64,000 bases of DNA from Glaciihabitans sp. dw_435 (GCF_018449675.1 NZ_JAAVUZ010000004.1:248001-312000); one strand, 5' to 3'; numbered from the stretch's first letter, positions 16,081 to 25,690 are shown. Numbers and translations: made by a program. Notes: generated by a model from the sequence alone, not told the origin.

Positions 16081-18416
16081 CGGGCGTTGATCTGCGGCTC
16101 GCCGTTCCCGCGGCAGCCGCGTGGATCGGGCTTGTGCTGGTGCTGCCGGTCCCCGGCGTCCTCTGGCCGGTAGCGGCGGCGAGCTGGGTCGTGTCGGCAC
16201 TCCTGGTGATTGGTGGAATCGTGGCAGTTCGTCGTCCGCGACGCGGCCGGGGCCTTGTTGGCGTTCTCGCCACGGCCGCAGCCGTACTGGCTGCGGTGGC
16301 CCTGGTGACGACATCGGCGGCGTCCCGCGCCGATGCACGGCGACCGCCGTGGTTGGTGAGCGCGGCGTCCCACGGCACGCGAATCGATGCAGCCGTGGTG
16401 ACCACGCAGACGGTGGTCCCGGGAGACGAGAACTTTGCCGCGACCCTGACGGCAGTGGGGGCGACGGCGGTGCGCGTACCCGTGCGGGTGTTCGACGCCT
16501 CTCCGGCGCACCGCGTGGGAATAGGGACCACCATCGCGGTGACAGTGAAGGCGAAGCCGACGGCTCCGGAAGACGGCACGGCGTTCCTCCTGTTCGCGGA
16601 CGGACCGCCGTCGGTACGGGCGCCGCCTCCCTGGTATCTCGACTGGGCAAACGGGTTGCGTGACGCGTTCTCGGCCGCTGCCGGCGAACTGCCGGGAGAT
16701 GGTGGGCGGCTGCTGCCCGGCCTGGCGATCGGAGACACCACCGCGGTGAGTGATTCCCTCGATGCCGACATGAAGACGAGCTCGCTCAGTCATCTCACGG
16801 CGGTGTCCGGCGCCAACTGCGCCGTGGTGATCGGGGTGATCCTCGCGGCGGGGGCGATGGCAGGCCTCGGGAGGAAGGCCCGGATCGTGGCATCCGTCTG
16901 TGTCCTCGTGCTGTTCGTGGTGCTGGTGAGTCCCGAGCCCAGCGTGATGCGGGCGGCGGTCATGGCAACGCTTGTGCTCGTGGCGATGGCCAGCGGGCGT
17001 CCCGTGCGAGGGCTGCCCGTTGTGGCGCTTGCCGTGCTGGTGATGCTGGTCACCGACCCCTGGCTGGCCCGCAACTACGGATTCGCCCTCTCGGTGCTGG
17101 CGACCGCGGGATTGCTCGTGCTGGCTGCTCCTCTGACGCGGGTGCTGTCAGGCTGGCTGCCACGCTGGCTGGCGGCGGTCATCGCGGTACCCCTGGCTGC
17201 CCAGCTTGCCTGCCAGCCCGTGCTGATCCTGCTCGCTCCCTCGCTGCCCGTGTATGGAATCGTTGCGAACGTTCTCGCGGCGCCGGCGGCTCCCATCGCG
17301 ACGGTCGCCGGGTTGATCGCGTGCCTGCTTGTTCCCGTCGTTCCCGTCATCGGGGTGCTCGTGGCCAGGCTCGCCTGGCTCCCCTCGGCGTGGATCGCCG
17401 CTGTCGCGGATTTCTTCTCGGGCCTTCCCGTTGCGCGTATCCCGTGGCCGGTCGGCGTACCGGGAGCGCTCCTGCTGGCGATCGCCACCGCGTTCGGGCT
17501 CGTGTTGGTCCTTGCTCCCGTACGCCGCTGGCTGAGGCAGGCGGGGGTGGCTCTGTTCGTCGTGGTGGGCGTCGTGGTGGCGGCGGCCGCGGTCGGCAGC
17601 CACATCGCCCAACGGTCGGGATGGCTGGACGACTGGCAGATCGCCGCCTGCGACATCGGTCAGGGTGATGCGATGGTCGTCCGCAGCGCGGGGCAGGTCG
17701 CCCTCATGGACACGGGACCCGATCCCGCCCCGCTGACGGCCTGCCTGCGCACCCTCGGCATCGATCACATCGACCTCCTGGTGCTCAGCCACTTCGACCT
17801 CGACCACGTCGGGGGAGTTTCCGCGGTGTACAGCAAGGTCACGCACGCCTTCGTGGGTCCCGTCGCCGGGGCCGCGGACCAGGACATCGTGAACGCACTG
17901 TCGGCATCGGGCGCCATCGTCGAGCAGGTGTCGCGCGGTCCGGAGGGCATGCTCGGCGACCTGCGGTGGCGCCTGCTCTGGCCTCCCGCGACGCTGGGGG
18001 ACATCGAGCCGGGCAACGCCGCCAGCGTCACGATCATGTTCGAGCCGGCGGGAGAGTGCGCGGGCGGATGCCTCAGCTCCCTGTTTCCCGGAGACCTCGG
18101 CGAAGACGCCCAGAACCGCATGCTCGCGGCCAATCCCGGACCGCTGACGGTCGATGTCATCGAGGTCGCCCACCACGGAAGCAGTGATCAGAGCGACCGG
18201 TTTTACGCCCGCGTCGCCGCCACGGTCGGACTCATCGGTGTCGGGGTGGACAACGGATACGGTCATCCCACCTCCCGGCTCCTGGAGATACTGGCGTCGG
18301 TGAAGACAGGCGTGGAGCGAACGGACCTCGACGGGCTCGTTCTCGTCGCGCCCGGAGGTGCCGACGGCTCGGTGCGGGTGTGGACGCAGCGGTCGGGTGT
18401 CGCACCCGGCGGCTAG
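16077..18416 (+). CDS. comEC: ComEC/Rec2-family DNA uptake channel
   Basis: A 779-residue polytopic membrane protein. The central competence domain (about residues 230-500) has many hydrophobic segments and the conserved LSHLTAVSGANCAVV. The C-terminal domain (about 525-779) is a metallo-beta-lactamase fold with IGQGDAMVV, the metal motif LSHFDLDHVGG (HxDxDH, near residue 571) and EVAHHGSSDQSDRFY. It would translocate single-stranded DNA and perhaps degrade the other strand. The GTG start overlaps the comEA stop. The stop codon TAG is also the first part of a TAGGCT box for holA. The gene is complete; whether it is functional in uptake is unknown. Confidence 0.9.
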   Translation: MTGVDLRLAVPAAAAWIGLVLVLPVPGVLWPVAAASWVVSALLVIGGIVAVRRPRRGRGLVGVLATAAAVLAAVALVTTSAASRADARRPPWLVSAASHGTRIDAAVVTTQTVVPGDENFAATLTAVGATAVRVPVRVFDASPAHRVGIGTTIAVTVKAKPTAPEDGTAFLLFADGPPSVRAPPPWYLDWANGLRDAFSAAAGELPGDGGRLLPGLAIGDTTAVSDSLDADMKTSSLSHLTAVSGANCAVVIGVILAAGAMAGLGRKARIVASVCVLVLFVVLVSPEPSVMRAAVMATLVLVAMASGRPVRGLPVVALAVLVMLVTDPWLARNYGFALSVLATAGLLVLAAPLTRVLSGWLPRWLAAVIAVPLAAQLACQPVLILLAPSLPVYGIVANVLAAPAAPIATVAGLIACLLVPVVPVIGVLVARLAWLPSAWIAAVADFFSGLPVARIPWPVGVPGALLLAIATAFGLVLVLAPVRRWLRQAGVALFVVVGVVVAAAAVGSHIAQRSGWLDDWQIAACDIGQGDAMVVRSAGQVALMDTGPDPAPLTACLRTLGIDHIDLLVLSHFDLDHVGGVSAVYSKVTHAFVGPVAGAADQDIVNALSASGAIVEQVSRGPEGMLGDLRWRLLWPPATLGDIEPGNAASVTIMFEPAGECAGGCLSSLFPGDLGEDAQNRMLAANPGPLTVDVIEVAHHGSSDQSDRFYARVAATVGLIGVGVDNGYGHPTSRLLEILASVKTGVERTDLDGLVLVAPGGADGSVRVWTQRSGVAPGG

Positions 18417-18435
18417 GCTTGCCAGCGGAAAGGGG
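18414..18435 (+). promoter_or_regulatory. Promoter and ribosome-binding site of holA, overlapping the comEC stop
   Basis: TAGGCT (18414-18419) includes the TAG stop codon of comEC. GGAAAGGGG (18427-18435) is a good ribosome-binding site for the GTG at 18444. If the box is used, the leader is about 18 bases, and holA can be made independently of comEC. Confidence 0.5.
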
Positions 18436-18443
18436 ACACACAC

Positions 18444-19460
18444 GTGCCTGCCAAACCGGCCGCAAAATCCGCGCCCGCGATCGCTCAGCTCAGCTGGAAC
18501 GCCATCCGGCCCGCGAGTGTCGTTCTCATCTCCGGACCAGAAGCCTTCCTCGCTGACCGCGCCCTGCGCTTGTTGCGTGACACGCTTCGCGCGGAAGACC
18601 CCAGCCTCGAGGTCAGCGACATTGAGGCCGATGGCTACGCTCCCGGCCAGTTGATCACGCTGGCCAGCCCGTCGCTCTTCGCGGAGCCGCGCATGATCCG
18701 GGTAACGAACGTCGAGAAGAGCACGGACGCCTTCCTCAGCGAGACGCTCAGTTATCTCGAGAATCCCGCTGACGACACGTACCTGGTGCTGCGCCACGGT
18801 GGGGGAGTCCGGGGCAAGAAACTCCTGGATGCCGTGCGGGGCGGCCTCGGCGGTGGCATCGAGGTCGTCTGTGCCGAGCTGAAGAAAGACAGCGACAAGC
18901 TCGACTTCGCCGCCGCCGAATTCTCCTCGCAGAAGCGACGGGTAACGGCCAGCGCACTGCGCGCGCTCGTGTCGGCGTTCGCCGACGACCTGGCCGAGCT
19001 CGCTGCGGCGTGCCAGCAGCTGCTGGCAGACGCCAGCGAGGAGATCACCGAGGTCACGGTGGAGAAGTACTACTCCGGGCGCGTCGAGACCAACTCGTTT
19101 AAGGTGGCCGATGCGGCCATTGCCGGGCGGCGGGGTGAGGCGCTCGTGCTGCTGCGGCACGCACTGGCGTCCGGAGCCGACCCGGTACCCATGGTCGCCG
19201 CTTTCGCGGCAAAGCTGCGCACGATGGGCAAGATTTCCGGCGCCCGTGGTGGGTCGGGCCAGTTGGCCCAGCAGTTCGGTCTGGCGCCCTGGCAGGTCGA
19301 CAGGGCCCGTCGTGACCTGCAGGGCTGGACCGATGAGGGACTCGGCAACGCGATCAACCTGCTCGCCGAGACCGACGCCCAGGTCAAGGGCGGCGGCCGA
19401 GACCCCGTCTACTCCCTCGAGCGAATGATCGGTGTTATCAGCAACCGGGGCGAACGCTAA
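18444..19460 (+). CDS. holA: DNA polymerase III delta subunit
   Basis: A 338-residue clamp-loader subunit that opens the beta sliding clamp. It has the expected divergent AAA+ layout: VLISGPEAFLADRALRLLRD at the N-terminus (a Walker-like but degenerate P-loop), RVTNVEKS and YLVLRHGGG in the middle, and the helical collar with FKVADAAIAGRRGEALVLLRHAL at the C-terminal side. Length matches actinobacterial HolA. It starts at GTG 18444 and is convergent with rpsT, sharing a strong terminator. Confidence 0.9.
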   Translation: MPAKPAAKSAPAIAQLSWNAIRPASVVLISGPEAFLADRALRLLRDTLRAEDPSLEVSDIEADGYAPGQLITLASPSLFAEPRMIRVTNVEKSTDAFLSETLSYLENPADDTYLVLRHGGGVRGKKLLDAVRGGLGGGIEVVCAELKKDSDKLDFAAAEFSSQKRRVTASALRALVSAFADDLAELAAACQQLLADASEEITEVTVEKYYSGRVETNSFKVADAAIAGRRGEALVLLRHALASGADPVPMVAAFAAKLRTMGKISGARGGSGQLAQQFGLAPWQVDRARRDLQGWTDEGLGNAINLLAETDAQVKGGGRDPVYSLERMIGVISNRGER

Positions 19461-19483
19461 CAGCTCAGCCGGGCGCGTCCTTC

Positions 19484-19529
19484 CACGACAAAGCGCCCAC
19501 CACCGACCGGTGATGAGCGCTTTGTCGTG
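19484..19529. terminator. Bidirectional terminator between holA and rpsT
   Basis: CACGACAAAGCGC (19484-19496) pairs perfectly with 19517-19529. The 20-base loop contains a second small hairpin (CACCG/CGGTG). It occupies the 94-base gap between the convergent stop codons. Confidence 0.75.
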
Positions 19530-19554
19530 CAGGCTCCGGAGGGAGCCCTGTGGC

Positions 19555-19815
19555 TTAGAGAGCCGAAACAGCCTTGGCGATTGCGGACTTCTTGTTCGCA
19601 GCCTGGTTCTTGTGGATGACGCCCTTGCTGGCGGCCTTGTCCAGCTTCTTGGACGCGAAGACCAGCGCGGTGGCGGCCTTCTCCTTGTCGCCGGCGACGA
19701 TGGCCTCGCGCGTGGCGCGGATTGCCGTCTTGAGCTGGCTCTTGATCGCCTTGTTGCGGTCCTGGGCCTTCTTGTTGGTGCCGATGCGCTTGATCTGCGA
19801 CTTGATGTTTGCCAC
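19555..19815 (-). CDS. rpsT: 30S ribosomal protein S20
   Basis: An 86-residue, Lys/Ala-rich helical ribosomal protein that binds 16S r[23 protein letters not shown] at the start and [19 protein letters not shown] near the end are diagnostic. The start is GTG at 19815 with a GAAAAGG ribosome-binding site; the extended frame to 20214 is not coding. The S20 gene is autoregulated in enterobacteria; no such element was recognised here. It lies, as in many actinobacteria, opposite holA. Confidence 0.95.
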   Translation of the reverse strand: MANIKSQIKRIGTNKKAQDRNKAIKSQLKTAIRATREAIVAGDKEKAATALVFASKKLDKAASKGVIHKNQAANKKSAIAKAVSAL

Positions 19816-20219
19816 GTGAATTACCTTTTCGTTTGCGTGAGTAGTTGGAGGGGCCGCCAGGATCCGATCAGATACCGATCCGCGACCACGGTCCGCGTTC
19901 CGTTCGCAATGCAAACGTGGTACGCGTATGCCAACAGGCAAAGATACGTGGTTCGATTGGGCAATCGACAGCACTTTCGGAAGCGTTCTCCGCGAGTAGT
20001 GCTGAGCGGCCGGCATGAAGTCGTCGCGTGGTGCACCCGTGTTTCTTCTCCCATCATGCCCGATATTCACGCCGGCTGCAGCCAATTCCCGCATTTGAGG
20101 GCAAATCGGCCACTCATGTGCGGCGCCGATCAGGTGAATAATACCCATAGTCTTTGTATACATCGTCACGCGTCGCCAAATCTCTGGTCCGCCCGACTTG
20201 GGATGGGTAGTCATGACGC
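19816..20219. other. 404-base intergenic region between rpsT and the XRE regulator
   Basis: This stretch has a lower GC content than its surroundings. It should hold the rpsT promoter (leftward), which I could not place, and the regulator's promoter (rightward). TATACA at 20157-20162 is the best rightward -10 box, 57 bases before the ATG. A weaker TAGTCA at 20208-20213 is six bases before the ATG. No tRNA, coding frame or other RNA structure was recognised. Confidence 0.4.
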
Positions 20220-20543
20220 ATGCGTGAACCGAAGTCCGATGCCGCCAGCACCTTCGGCGGTCGCGTACGTGAGCACCGTCAGCGCCTGGGCATCAGCCAG
20301 GAGACGCTCGCCGAACTGTCGGGCGTGCACTGGACGTTCGTCGGTCAGGTCGAACGCGGAACCCGAAACCTGAGCCTGCACAACATCATCAAGCTCGCGG
20401 GCGGTCTCGACATTGACCCCGCCGTGTTGGTCAGCGGAATCACCGCCAGTATGGTGCCCGAGGAAACCCGCGCTCCCTCCGCTGCCGAGCGAATTCTCAG
20501 CGAACGTCGGTCGCAGCAGGACGGTGCCGAACCAGTAGCGTAG
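20220..20543 (+). CDS. XRE-family helix-turn-helix regulator
   Basis: A 107-residue Cro/C1-type regulator. The five-helix DNA-binding domain spans about residues 12-70: [21 protein letters not shown], then [21 protein letters not shown] with the recognition helix. About 35 polar residues follow. Such proteins resemble restriction-modification controllers and small chromosomal regulators, but no restriction enzyme or toxin is adjacent. It ends six bases before the aminotransferase gene, whose TAGCGT box lies inside its last codons. Confidence 0.85.
   Translation: MREPKSDAASTFGGRVREHRQRLGISQETLAELSGVHWTFVGQVERGTRNLSLHNIIKLAGGLDIDPAVLVSGITASMVPEETRAPSAAERILSERRSQQDGAEPVA
20536..20541 (+). promoter_or_regulatory. 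-10 box TAGCGT, leaderless promoter of the aminotransferase
   Basis: TAGCGT overlaps the last codons and stop of the XRE gene. Seven bases later comes the ATG at 20549, which has no ribosome-binding site. Confidence 0.5.
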
Positions 20544-20548
20544 GGGCC

Positions 20549-21700
20549 ATGCCGTTCCTCGCTCCGCACATCCCACTCGTGCCGGCGTCGGGTATTCGCC
20601 GAATTTTTCAGCTGTCACAGCAGCTCGAGGGGATCACCTCCCTGGTCATCGGCGAGCCGGATGTCGCAGTTGCCCCGCACATCGCAGCGGCGGCGAAGCA
20701 GGCCTGGGACGACGACCTGACCGACTACACCGACAACGGCGGTATCCGGCCGTTCCGTGATGCGATTGTCGAAAAGCTCGCCCGTGAAAACTCGATGCGG
20801 GTCAAGGTCGAACAGGTGTGGGTCACCGTGGGAGCCACCCAGGGCCTGAACCAGGCCATGCACCTGCTGCTCGCGGCGGGCGACGAGGTTCTCGTGCCCG
20901 ACCCGGGATATACGACCTTCACGATGACCGCCCGGTTGCTCAACGCGACGCCCGTGCCCTACAGCCTCCGCGTCGACCGCGATTTCATGCCGGACCTCGA
21001 AGAACTCGAAAGCCTCATCACCGAGCGCACCCGGGTGCTGATCATCAACTCGCCGTCCAACCCCCTCGGCACGGTGCTGCCCGAACCGGTGCTGCGCGAG
21101 CTTCTCGACTTCGCGTCGCGCCACGACCTGTGGATCATCAGCGACGAGGTCTACGAGTACTTCACCTGGGACGAACCGCACATCAGCATCGCCAGCCTCG
21201 ACAGGGAAGACCGCGTCTTCACCGCGTTCTCCCTGTCGAAGACCTACGCGATGACCGGAATCCGCGTGGGCTACCTTGTCACGCCGCCCGGCCTCACCGA
21301 CATCATGCGCAACGTGCAGGAGACGACGATCAGCTGCGTCGACACCCCCGCCCAGTACGCGGCCATCGCGGCGATCACCGGTGATCACACGCAGGTCGTC
21401 GAGGCGCGCGAGCACTACCGCGAGAACATCGCCGCGGCGACGAGATTGCTCGACGAGCGGGGCATCCGCTACCTGCGTCCCACCGGCGCGTTCTACCTCT
21501 GGATCGACGTCAGCACCGCAAGCCGCGGGGACGTCGCCGCCTGGGCGGAAACCTTCCTCGTCTACCAGCGGGTCGCCGTCGCCCCCGGGACAGCCTTCGG
21601 GGCATCCGGCGAGGGCTGGATCCGCGTCAGCCTCGCCGTCAGCCACGAGATCCTGATGACCGGCCTCGGCAAGCTGCCCGCGCCCGCGGTGACCGCATGA
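20549..21700 (+). CDS. PLP-dependent class I/II aminotransferase
   Basis: A 383-residue fold type I aminotransferase of the aspartate/alanine group. Visible motifs are YTDNGGIRPFRDAIVEKLAR, VTVGATQGLNQAMHLLL, the NSPSNPLGTVL segment contacting PLP, ISDEVYEYFTWD and the PLP lysine in SLSKTYAMTGIRVGY. The carboxylate-binding arginine lies near the C-terminus (WIRVSLAV). Substrate preference is not decidable. Its ATGA overlap with the next gene suggests co-transcription with the epimerase. Confidence 0.87.
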   Translation: MPFLAPHIPLVPASGIRRIFQLSQQLEGITSLVIGEPDVAVAPHIAAAAKQAWDDDLTDYTDNGGIRPFRDAIVEKLARENSMRVKVEQVWVTVGATQGLNQAMHLLLAAGDEVLVPDPGYTTFTMTARLLNATPVPYSLRVDRDFMPDLEELESLITERTRVLIINSPSNPLGTVLPEPVLRELLDFASRHDLWIISDEVYEYFTWDEPHISIASLDREDRVFTAFSLSKTYAMTGIRVGYLVTPPGLTDIMRNVQETTISCVDTPAQYAAIAAITGDHTQVVEAREHYRENIAAATRLLDERGIRYLRPTGAFYLWIDVSTASRGDVAAWAETFLVYQRVAVAPGTAFGASGEGWIRVSLAVSHEILMTGLGKLPAPAVTA

Positions 21701-22671
21701 CCCCGCCGAAGGACGCAAAGGCGCCCAAGCCACCGAAGACCCCCAAGGAGTCGAAGGCCCGTCGCGTCGTCATCGCCGGAGCCGGCGGCTTCATGGGCAC
21801 CTACTTCGTCGCCAAGTTCCGCGCGGATGGCTACTCGGTCGTCACGATCGGACGCAGCGGAGCGGATGCCTCGTGGGGCGACACCGTCGCGATCGAGGCG
21901 GCCATCGACGGGGCAGACCTGCTGCTGAACCTCGCCGGCAAGAGCGTGAACGCGCGCTACAGCGAGAAGGTGAAGACGGCGATTCTCGGTTCCCGCGTGC
22001 TGACCACCGGCGAGCTTGGCCGCGCAGTCGAGTCCGTCGCGCGTCCGCCGCGACTCTGGCTGAACGCCAGCACCGCCACGATCTACCGGCATGCCGACGA
22101 CCGACCGATGACGGACGACACCGGCGAACTCGGCCAGGGATTCTCCGTCAACGTGGCGACTGCCTGGGAGCGTGAGTTCTTTGCCCACCACCGCAAGGGC
22201 GTCCGCCAGGTTGCCCTGCGGCTCGCGATCGTCCTCGGCGATGGATCCGCCCTGAAACCCCTCGTTGCGCTCACCCGGCTCGGGTTCGGGGGCCCGCAAC
22301 GCGGCGGCAAGTCGGGCGGCGGTCGCCAGTGGTTCAGCTGGATCCACATCGAAGACGTCTACCGCGCCATCCGCTTTATTGAGGCGGATGCCACGTTCGA
22401 AGGCACCGTCAACGTGTCGTCACCCCAGCCGGTGCGCAACCGTGACCTCATGGCGACGCTGCGCCGTGTGCTCGGTGTCGGCTTCGGCCTGCCCCTGTTC
22501 CGCTGGATGATCGAGCTCGGATCCTTTGCCATCCGGTCGGAGTCCGAATTGCTCCTCAAGAGCCGGTGGGTATTGCCTACCCGGCTGCAGCGGGAGGGCT
22601 TCGTCTTTCAGTACCCGGAGCTCGAAGCGGCGTTGCGCAACATCCTGAAGCGCGAACAGATCAGGGATTAA
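21697..22671 (+). CDS. TIGR01777-type NAD-dependent epimerase
   Basis: A 324-residue extended short-chain dehydrogenase. The Rossmann motif VVIAGAGGFMGTYF is followed by LLNLAGKSVNARYSEKVKTAILGSRVLTT, the hallmark of the TIGR01777 (YfcH/SulA-like) group, and by WFSWIHIEDVYRAI. The first 20 residues are a Lys/Pro-rich tail (MTPPKDAKAPKPPK), unusual for the family and probably unstructured. The classical YxxxK pair is not evident. The physiological role of the group is unknown. It overlaps the aminotransferase stop by four bases. Confidence 0.82.
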   Translation: MTPPKDAKAPKPPKTPKESKARRVVIAGAGGFMGTYFVAKFRADGYSVVTIGRSGADASWGDTVAIEAAIDGADLLLNLAGKSVNARYSEKVKTAILGSRVLTTGELGRAVESVARPPRLWLNASTATIYRHADDRPMTDDTGELGQGFSVNVATAWEREFFAHHRKGVRQVALRLAIVLGDGSALKPLVALTRLGFGGPQRGGKSGGGRQWFSWIHIEDVYRAIRFIEADATFEGTVNVSSPQPVRNRDLMATLRRVLGVGFGLPLFRWMIELGSFAIRSESELLLKSRWVLPTRLQREGFVFQYPELEAALRNILKREQIRD

Positions 22672-22710
22672 TCGGGGGATACCCCGATAGTGGTTGACCA
22701 GACAGACTCG

Positions 22711-22716
22711 TAGCCT
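22711..22716 (+). promoter_or_regulatory. -10 box TAGCCT, leaderless promoter of the DUF4190 gene
   Basis: TAGCCT, six bases (CAAACC), then ATG at 22723. A TTGACC at 22694-22699 is too close (11 bases) to be a normal -35 element. Confidence 0.5.
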
Positions 22717-22722
22717 CAAACC

Positions 22723-23085
22723 ATGACCACAACCGATAACGGCGGCCCGGCAGCGGGAGCGCCGCACGCACCACTCCCGCCCGCGGATCCCGCCTTCGCC
22801 CAGCCAGCCCTGCAACCGCGCCCGGCGCCCGCACTCTCACCGGCCCGTACCCTCGGAATTCTCAGCCTCATCGGGGGCATCGCCTCGATCGTCTTCGGGC
22901 AGACGGTGCTCATCCCGGTCGCGGCGATCGTGCTCGGTTTCCTCGCCCGCCAGCGTGAGCCGTACAGTCGCGCCTACGCCAACTGGGGCATCGCGCTCGG
23001 CATCATCGCGCTGTTCGGATGGGTCGCCGTTCTCATTCTCGGCGCGCTGATCGCGGTTCCTTTCGCGATTTTCCACTGGCTGTAA
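22723..23085 (+). CDS. DUF4190-type small membrane protein
   Basis: A 120-residue protein with a Pro/Ala-rich N-terminal 45 residues that likely lie in the cytoplasm. Two hydrophobic segments follow (LGILSLIGGIASIVFG and GIALGIIALFGWVAVLILGALI) with RQREPYSRAYANWGI between them, the DUF4190 pattern. Function unknown. It is a single-gene unit with its own promoter. Confidence 0.72.
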   Translation: MTTTDNGGPAAGAPHAPLPPADPAFAQPALQPRPAPALSPARTLGILSLIGGIASIVFGQTVLIPVAAIVLGFLARQREPYSRAYANWGIALGIIALFGWVAVLILGALIAVPFAIFHWL

Positions 23086-23103
23086 CGGGCCGAAACGCGC
23101 CCT

Positions 23104-23136
23104 GACCGCGCGTCCCGCGTGACACGGTGCGCGGTC
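23104..23136 (+). repeat. 8-bp inverted repeat upstream of lepA
   Basis: GACCGCGC (23104-23111) and GCGCGGTC (23129-23136) are perfect complements, 17 bases apart, in the 80-base gap after the DUF4190 gene. It may terminate that gene; no T-run follows. Confidence 0.4.
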
Positions 23137-23165
23137 GGGGGCTCCGGCGTGGAAGAATGACACAA

Positions 23166-25019
23166 ATGTCTCCGCGCGCACTCAAGGCCCTCGAGCCTGC
23201 CTCGACCGACCCAGCGTTCATCCGCAACTTCTGCATCATCGCCCACATCGACCACGGAAAGTCGACCCTGGCCGACCGCATGTTGCAGATCACTGGTGTT
23301 GTCAGCGACCGCGATATGCGTGCCCAGTACCTCGACCGCATGGATATCGAGCGTGAGCGCGGCATCACCATCAAGAGCCAGGCAGTACGCATGCCGTGGG
23401 AACTCGATGGGCAGACCTACGCCCTCAACATGATCGATACCCCCGGGCACGTCGACTTCACCTACGAGGTGTCCCGCTCGCTGGCCGCCTGCGAGGGTGC
23501 CATCCTGCTGGTGGACGCCGCCCAGGGCATCGAGGCGCAGACGCTCGCCAACCTCTACCTCGCACTCGAGAATGACCTCACGATCATTCCGGTGCTCAAC
23601 AAGATCGACCTTCCCGCCGCCGATCCCGAGAAGTACATCAAGGAGATCGTCGGTCTCATCGGGTGCAAGCCCGAGGACATCCTCCTCGTGTCCGGCAAGA
23701 CCGGCGTCGGCGTCGCTGAGCTGCTCGACCAGGCAACGCGCCTCATCCCGGCTCCCAAGGGCGATGCGGATGCCCCGGCCCGCGCGATGATCTTTGACTC
23801 CGTCTATGACGCCTACCGCGGCGTCATCACCTACGTTCGCATGATCGATGGTCAGCTGACCCCGCGCGAGAAGATCATGATGATGAGCACCAAGAGTGCT
23901 CACGAAGTGCTCGAGATCGGCGTGAGCGCTCCGGAGCCCACCCCGACAAAGGGGCTGGGCGTCGGCGAGGTCGGCTACCTCATCACGGGCGTCAAGGACG
24001 TGCGCCTGTCCAAGGTCGGCGACACGGTGACCAACCACGCCAAGCCCGCGACCGTCGCGCTCAAGGGTTACTCCGAACCGATGCCCATGGTGTTCTCGGG
24101 GCTGTACCCGATCGACGGGTCCGACTACCCGCTGCTGCGTGAGGCGCTCGACAAGCTCAAGTTGTCGGACGCCGCACTGGTGTACGAGCCCGAGACATCC
24201 GTCGCTCTCGGCTTCGGATTCCGCTGTGGCTTCCTCGGGCTGCTGCACCTGGAGATCATCACGGAGCGCCTGGAGCGCGAGTTCGGCATCGACCTCATCG
24301 CCACCGCGCCCTCGGTGATCTACGAGGTCACGACGGACGACAAAAAGACCGTCACCGTGACCAACCCGAGCGAGTTCCCGGGCGGCAAGATTGCTTCCGT
24401 CAGCGAGCCCGTCGTGAAGGCATCGATCCTGCTGCCCAAGGACTACGTCGGAACCGTCATGGAACTCTGCCAGGGTCGCCGCGGCACCATGAACGGCATG
24501 GAGTACGTCGGCGAGGACCGCGTCGAACTGCACTACACGATGCCGCTCGGCGAGATTGTCTTCGACTTCTTCGACCAGCTCAAGAGCAAGACCGCCGGGT
24601 ACGCGAGCCTCGACTACGAACCCACCGGATCGCAGGATGCCGACCTCGTGAAGGTCGACATCCTCCTGCAGGGCGAGGCCGTTGACGCGTTCAGTGCCAT
24701 CGTGCATCGCGACAAGGCGTATGCCTACGGTGTGCTGATGACCGAGCGCCTCAAGAAGCTCATCCCGCGCCAGCAGTTCGAGGTACCGATCCAGGCCGCC
24801 ATCGGCGCCCGCATTATCGCCCGCGAGTCGATCAGCGCCATGCGCAAGGACGTCCTCGCCAAGTGCTACGGCGGCGACATCACCCGCAAGCGCAAGCTCC
24901 TCGAGAAGCAAAAAGAGGGCAAGAAGCGCATGAAGATGGTCGGACGCGTCGAAGTCCCTCAGGAAGCGTTCGTTGCTGCGCTCACGGGAGACACGGAAAC
25001 GAAGAAGGACAAGAAGTAG
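23166..25019 (+). CDS. lepA: Elongation factor 4 (LepA) GTPase
   Basis: A 617-residue translational GTPase that acts on the ribosome. Motifs: [11 protein letters not shown] (G1), RGITI (G2), DTPGHVDF (G3), NKIDLP (G4) and SGKTGVG (G5), followed by EF-G-like domains II, III and V and the LepA-specific C-terminal domain ([28 protein letters not shown]). An ATG also exists at 23157, but GGAAGA lies nine bases before the ATG at 23166, which gives the usual MSPRALK start. The DUF1990 gene starts within its stop codon. Confidence 0.95.
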   Translation: MSPRALKALEPASTDPAFIRNFCIIAHIDHGKSTLADRMLQITGVVSDRDMRAQYLDRMDIERERGITIKSQAVRMPWELDGQTYALNMIDTPGHVDFTYEVSRSLAACEGAILLVDAAQGIEAQTLANLYLALENDLTIIPVLNKIDLPAADPEKYIKEIVGLIGCKPEDILLVSGKTGVGVAELLDQATRLIPAPKGDADAPARAMIFDSVYDAYRGVITYVRMIDGQLTPREKIMMMSTKSAHEVLEIGVSAPEPTPTKGLGVGEVGYLITGVKDVRLSKVGDTVTNHAKPATVALKGYSEPMPMVFSGLYPIDGSDYPLLREALDKLKLSDAALVYEPETSVALGFGFRCGFLGLLHLEIITERLEREFGIDLIATAPSVIYEVTTDDKKTVTVTNPSEFPGGKIASVSEPVVKASILLPKDYVGTVMELCQGRRGTMNGMEYVGEDRVELHYTMPLGEIVFDFFDQLKSKTAGYASLDYEPTGSQDADLVKVDILLQGEAVDAFSAIVHRDKAYAYGVLMTERLKKLIPRQQFEVPIQAAIGARIIARESISAMRKDVLAKCYGGDITRKRKLLEKQKEGKKRMKMVGRVEVPQEAFVAALTGDTETKKDKK

Positions 25020-25678
25020 TGAAGTCACGCGCCCTGTGGGAGCGTCCGGTCAGCTACGGAGCTGTCGGCGCCACGCAGGCCGATGACCTCATGCAGCACC
25101 CGCCGGTCGGCTTCCGCGCGATCACCCGCCGTGTGCGTCTCGGCTTCGGCGACGCCCGGTGGGAGTACGCCTGGACCCAGACCCTCACCTGGGGAGTGCA
25201 GAGGATGAGCGGGATGATCGTGCACCCGAGCGATGCCCCCGCCGCCGTCACCGACATGACCTACACACCCGTGGTCTTCGATGACAACGGAGTGCCGGTC
25301 GAGCCCGCCACCACGGACGCCGGTGGCCACGCCGTGTACGCCCCCGATGGCACCGCGTTCATCAAGCCGGGGGACTCGGCCAATGTCGTCATCCCCGTGG
25401 GTCCCCTCAAGTTCAGCGCGCCCGTGCGCGTCGTCTACGTGGTCGACGAGCCGCAGCGCAAGGGATTCGGGTACGGCACACTCGTCGGTCACCCCGAGAG
25501 CGGCGAAGAAGCCTGGATCGTCGAACGCACCGACGATGGTTCGGTCTGGCTCACGATCCGCGCGTTTTCGCGCCCCTCCCGCTGGTTCTGGTGGATCGCG
25601 TACCCGGGGCTCCGGGTCATGCAGGCGATCTTCACCCGCCGGTACGAGCGTTCGCTCGCCGGCCCAATCGCAGAATAG
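25019..25678 (+). CDS. DUF1990 family protein
   Basis: A 219-residue protein of the DUF1990 family, recognised by RVRLGFGDARWEYAWTQTLTW near residue 40, VRVVYVVDEPQRKGFGYGTLVGHPESGEE in the middle and RPSRWFWWIAYPGLRVMQ at the C-terminus. The function is unknown. The GTG start shares its G with the lepA TAG stop (TAGTG), so translation is coupled. hemW follows 12 bases later, making lepA-DUF1990-hemW one operon. Confidence 0.8.
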   Translation: MKSRALWERPVSYGAVGATQADDLMQHPPVGFRAITRRVRLGFGDARWEYAWTQTLTWGVQRMSGMIVHPSDAPAAVTDMTYTPVVFDDNGVPVEPATTDAGGHAVYAPDGTAFIKPGDSANVVIPVGPLKFSAPVRVVYVVDEPQRKGFGYGTLVGHPESGEEAWIVERTDDGSVWLTIRAFSRPSRWFWWIAYPGLRVMQAIFTRRYERSLAGPIAE

Positions 25679-25690
25679 AACGCGTCACCC

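Noticed and set aside
15424-18416. comEA-comEC as proof of natural transformation
   Set aside because: The pair is widespread in actinobacteria without known competence; pilus and ComF genes are not in the window.
22974-25028. Long leftward frame opposite lepA
   Set aside because: Same antisense artefact; lepA motifs on the plus strand are complete.
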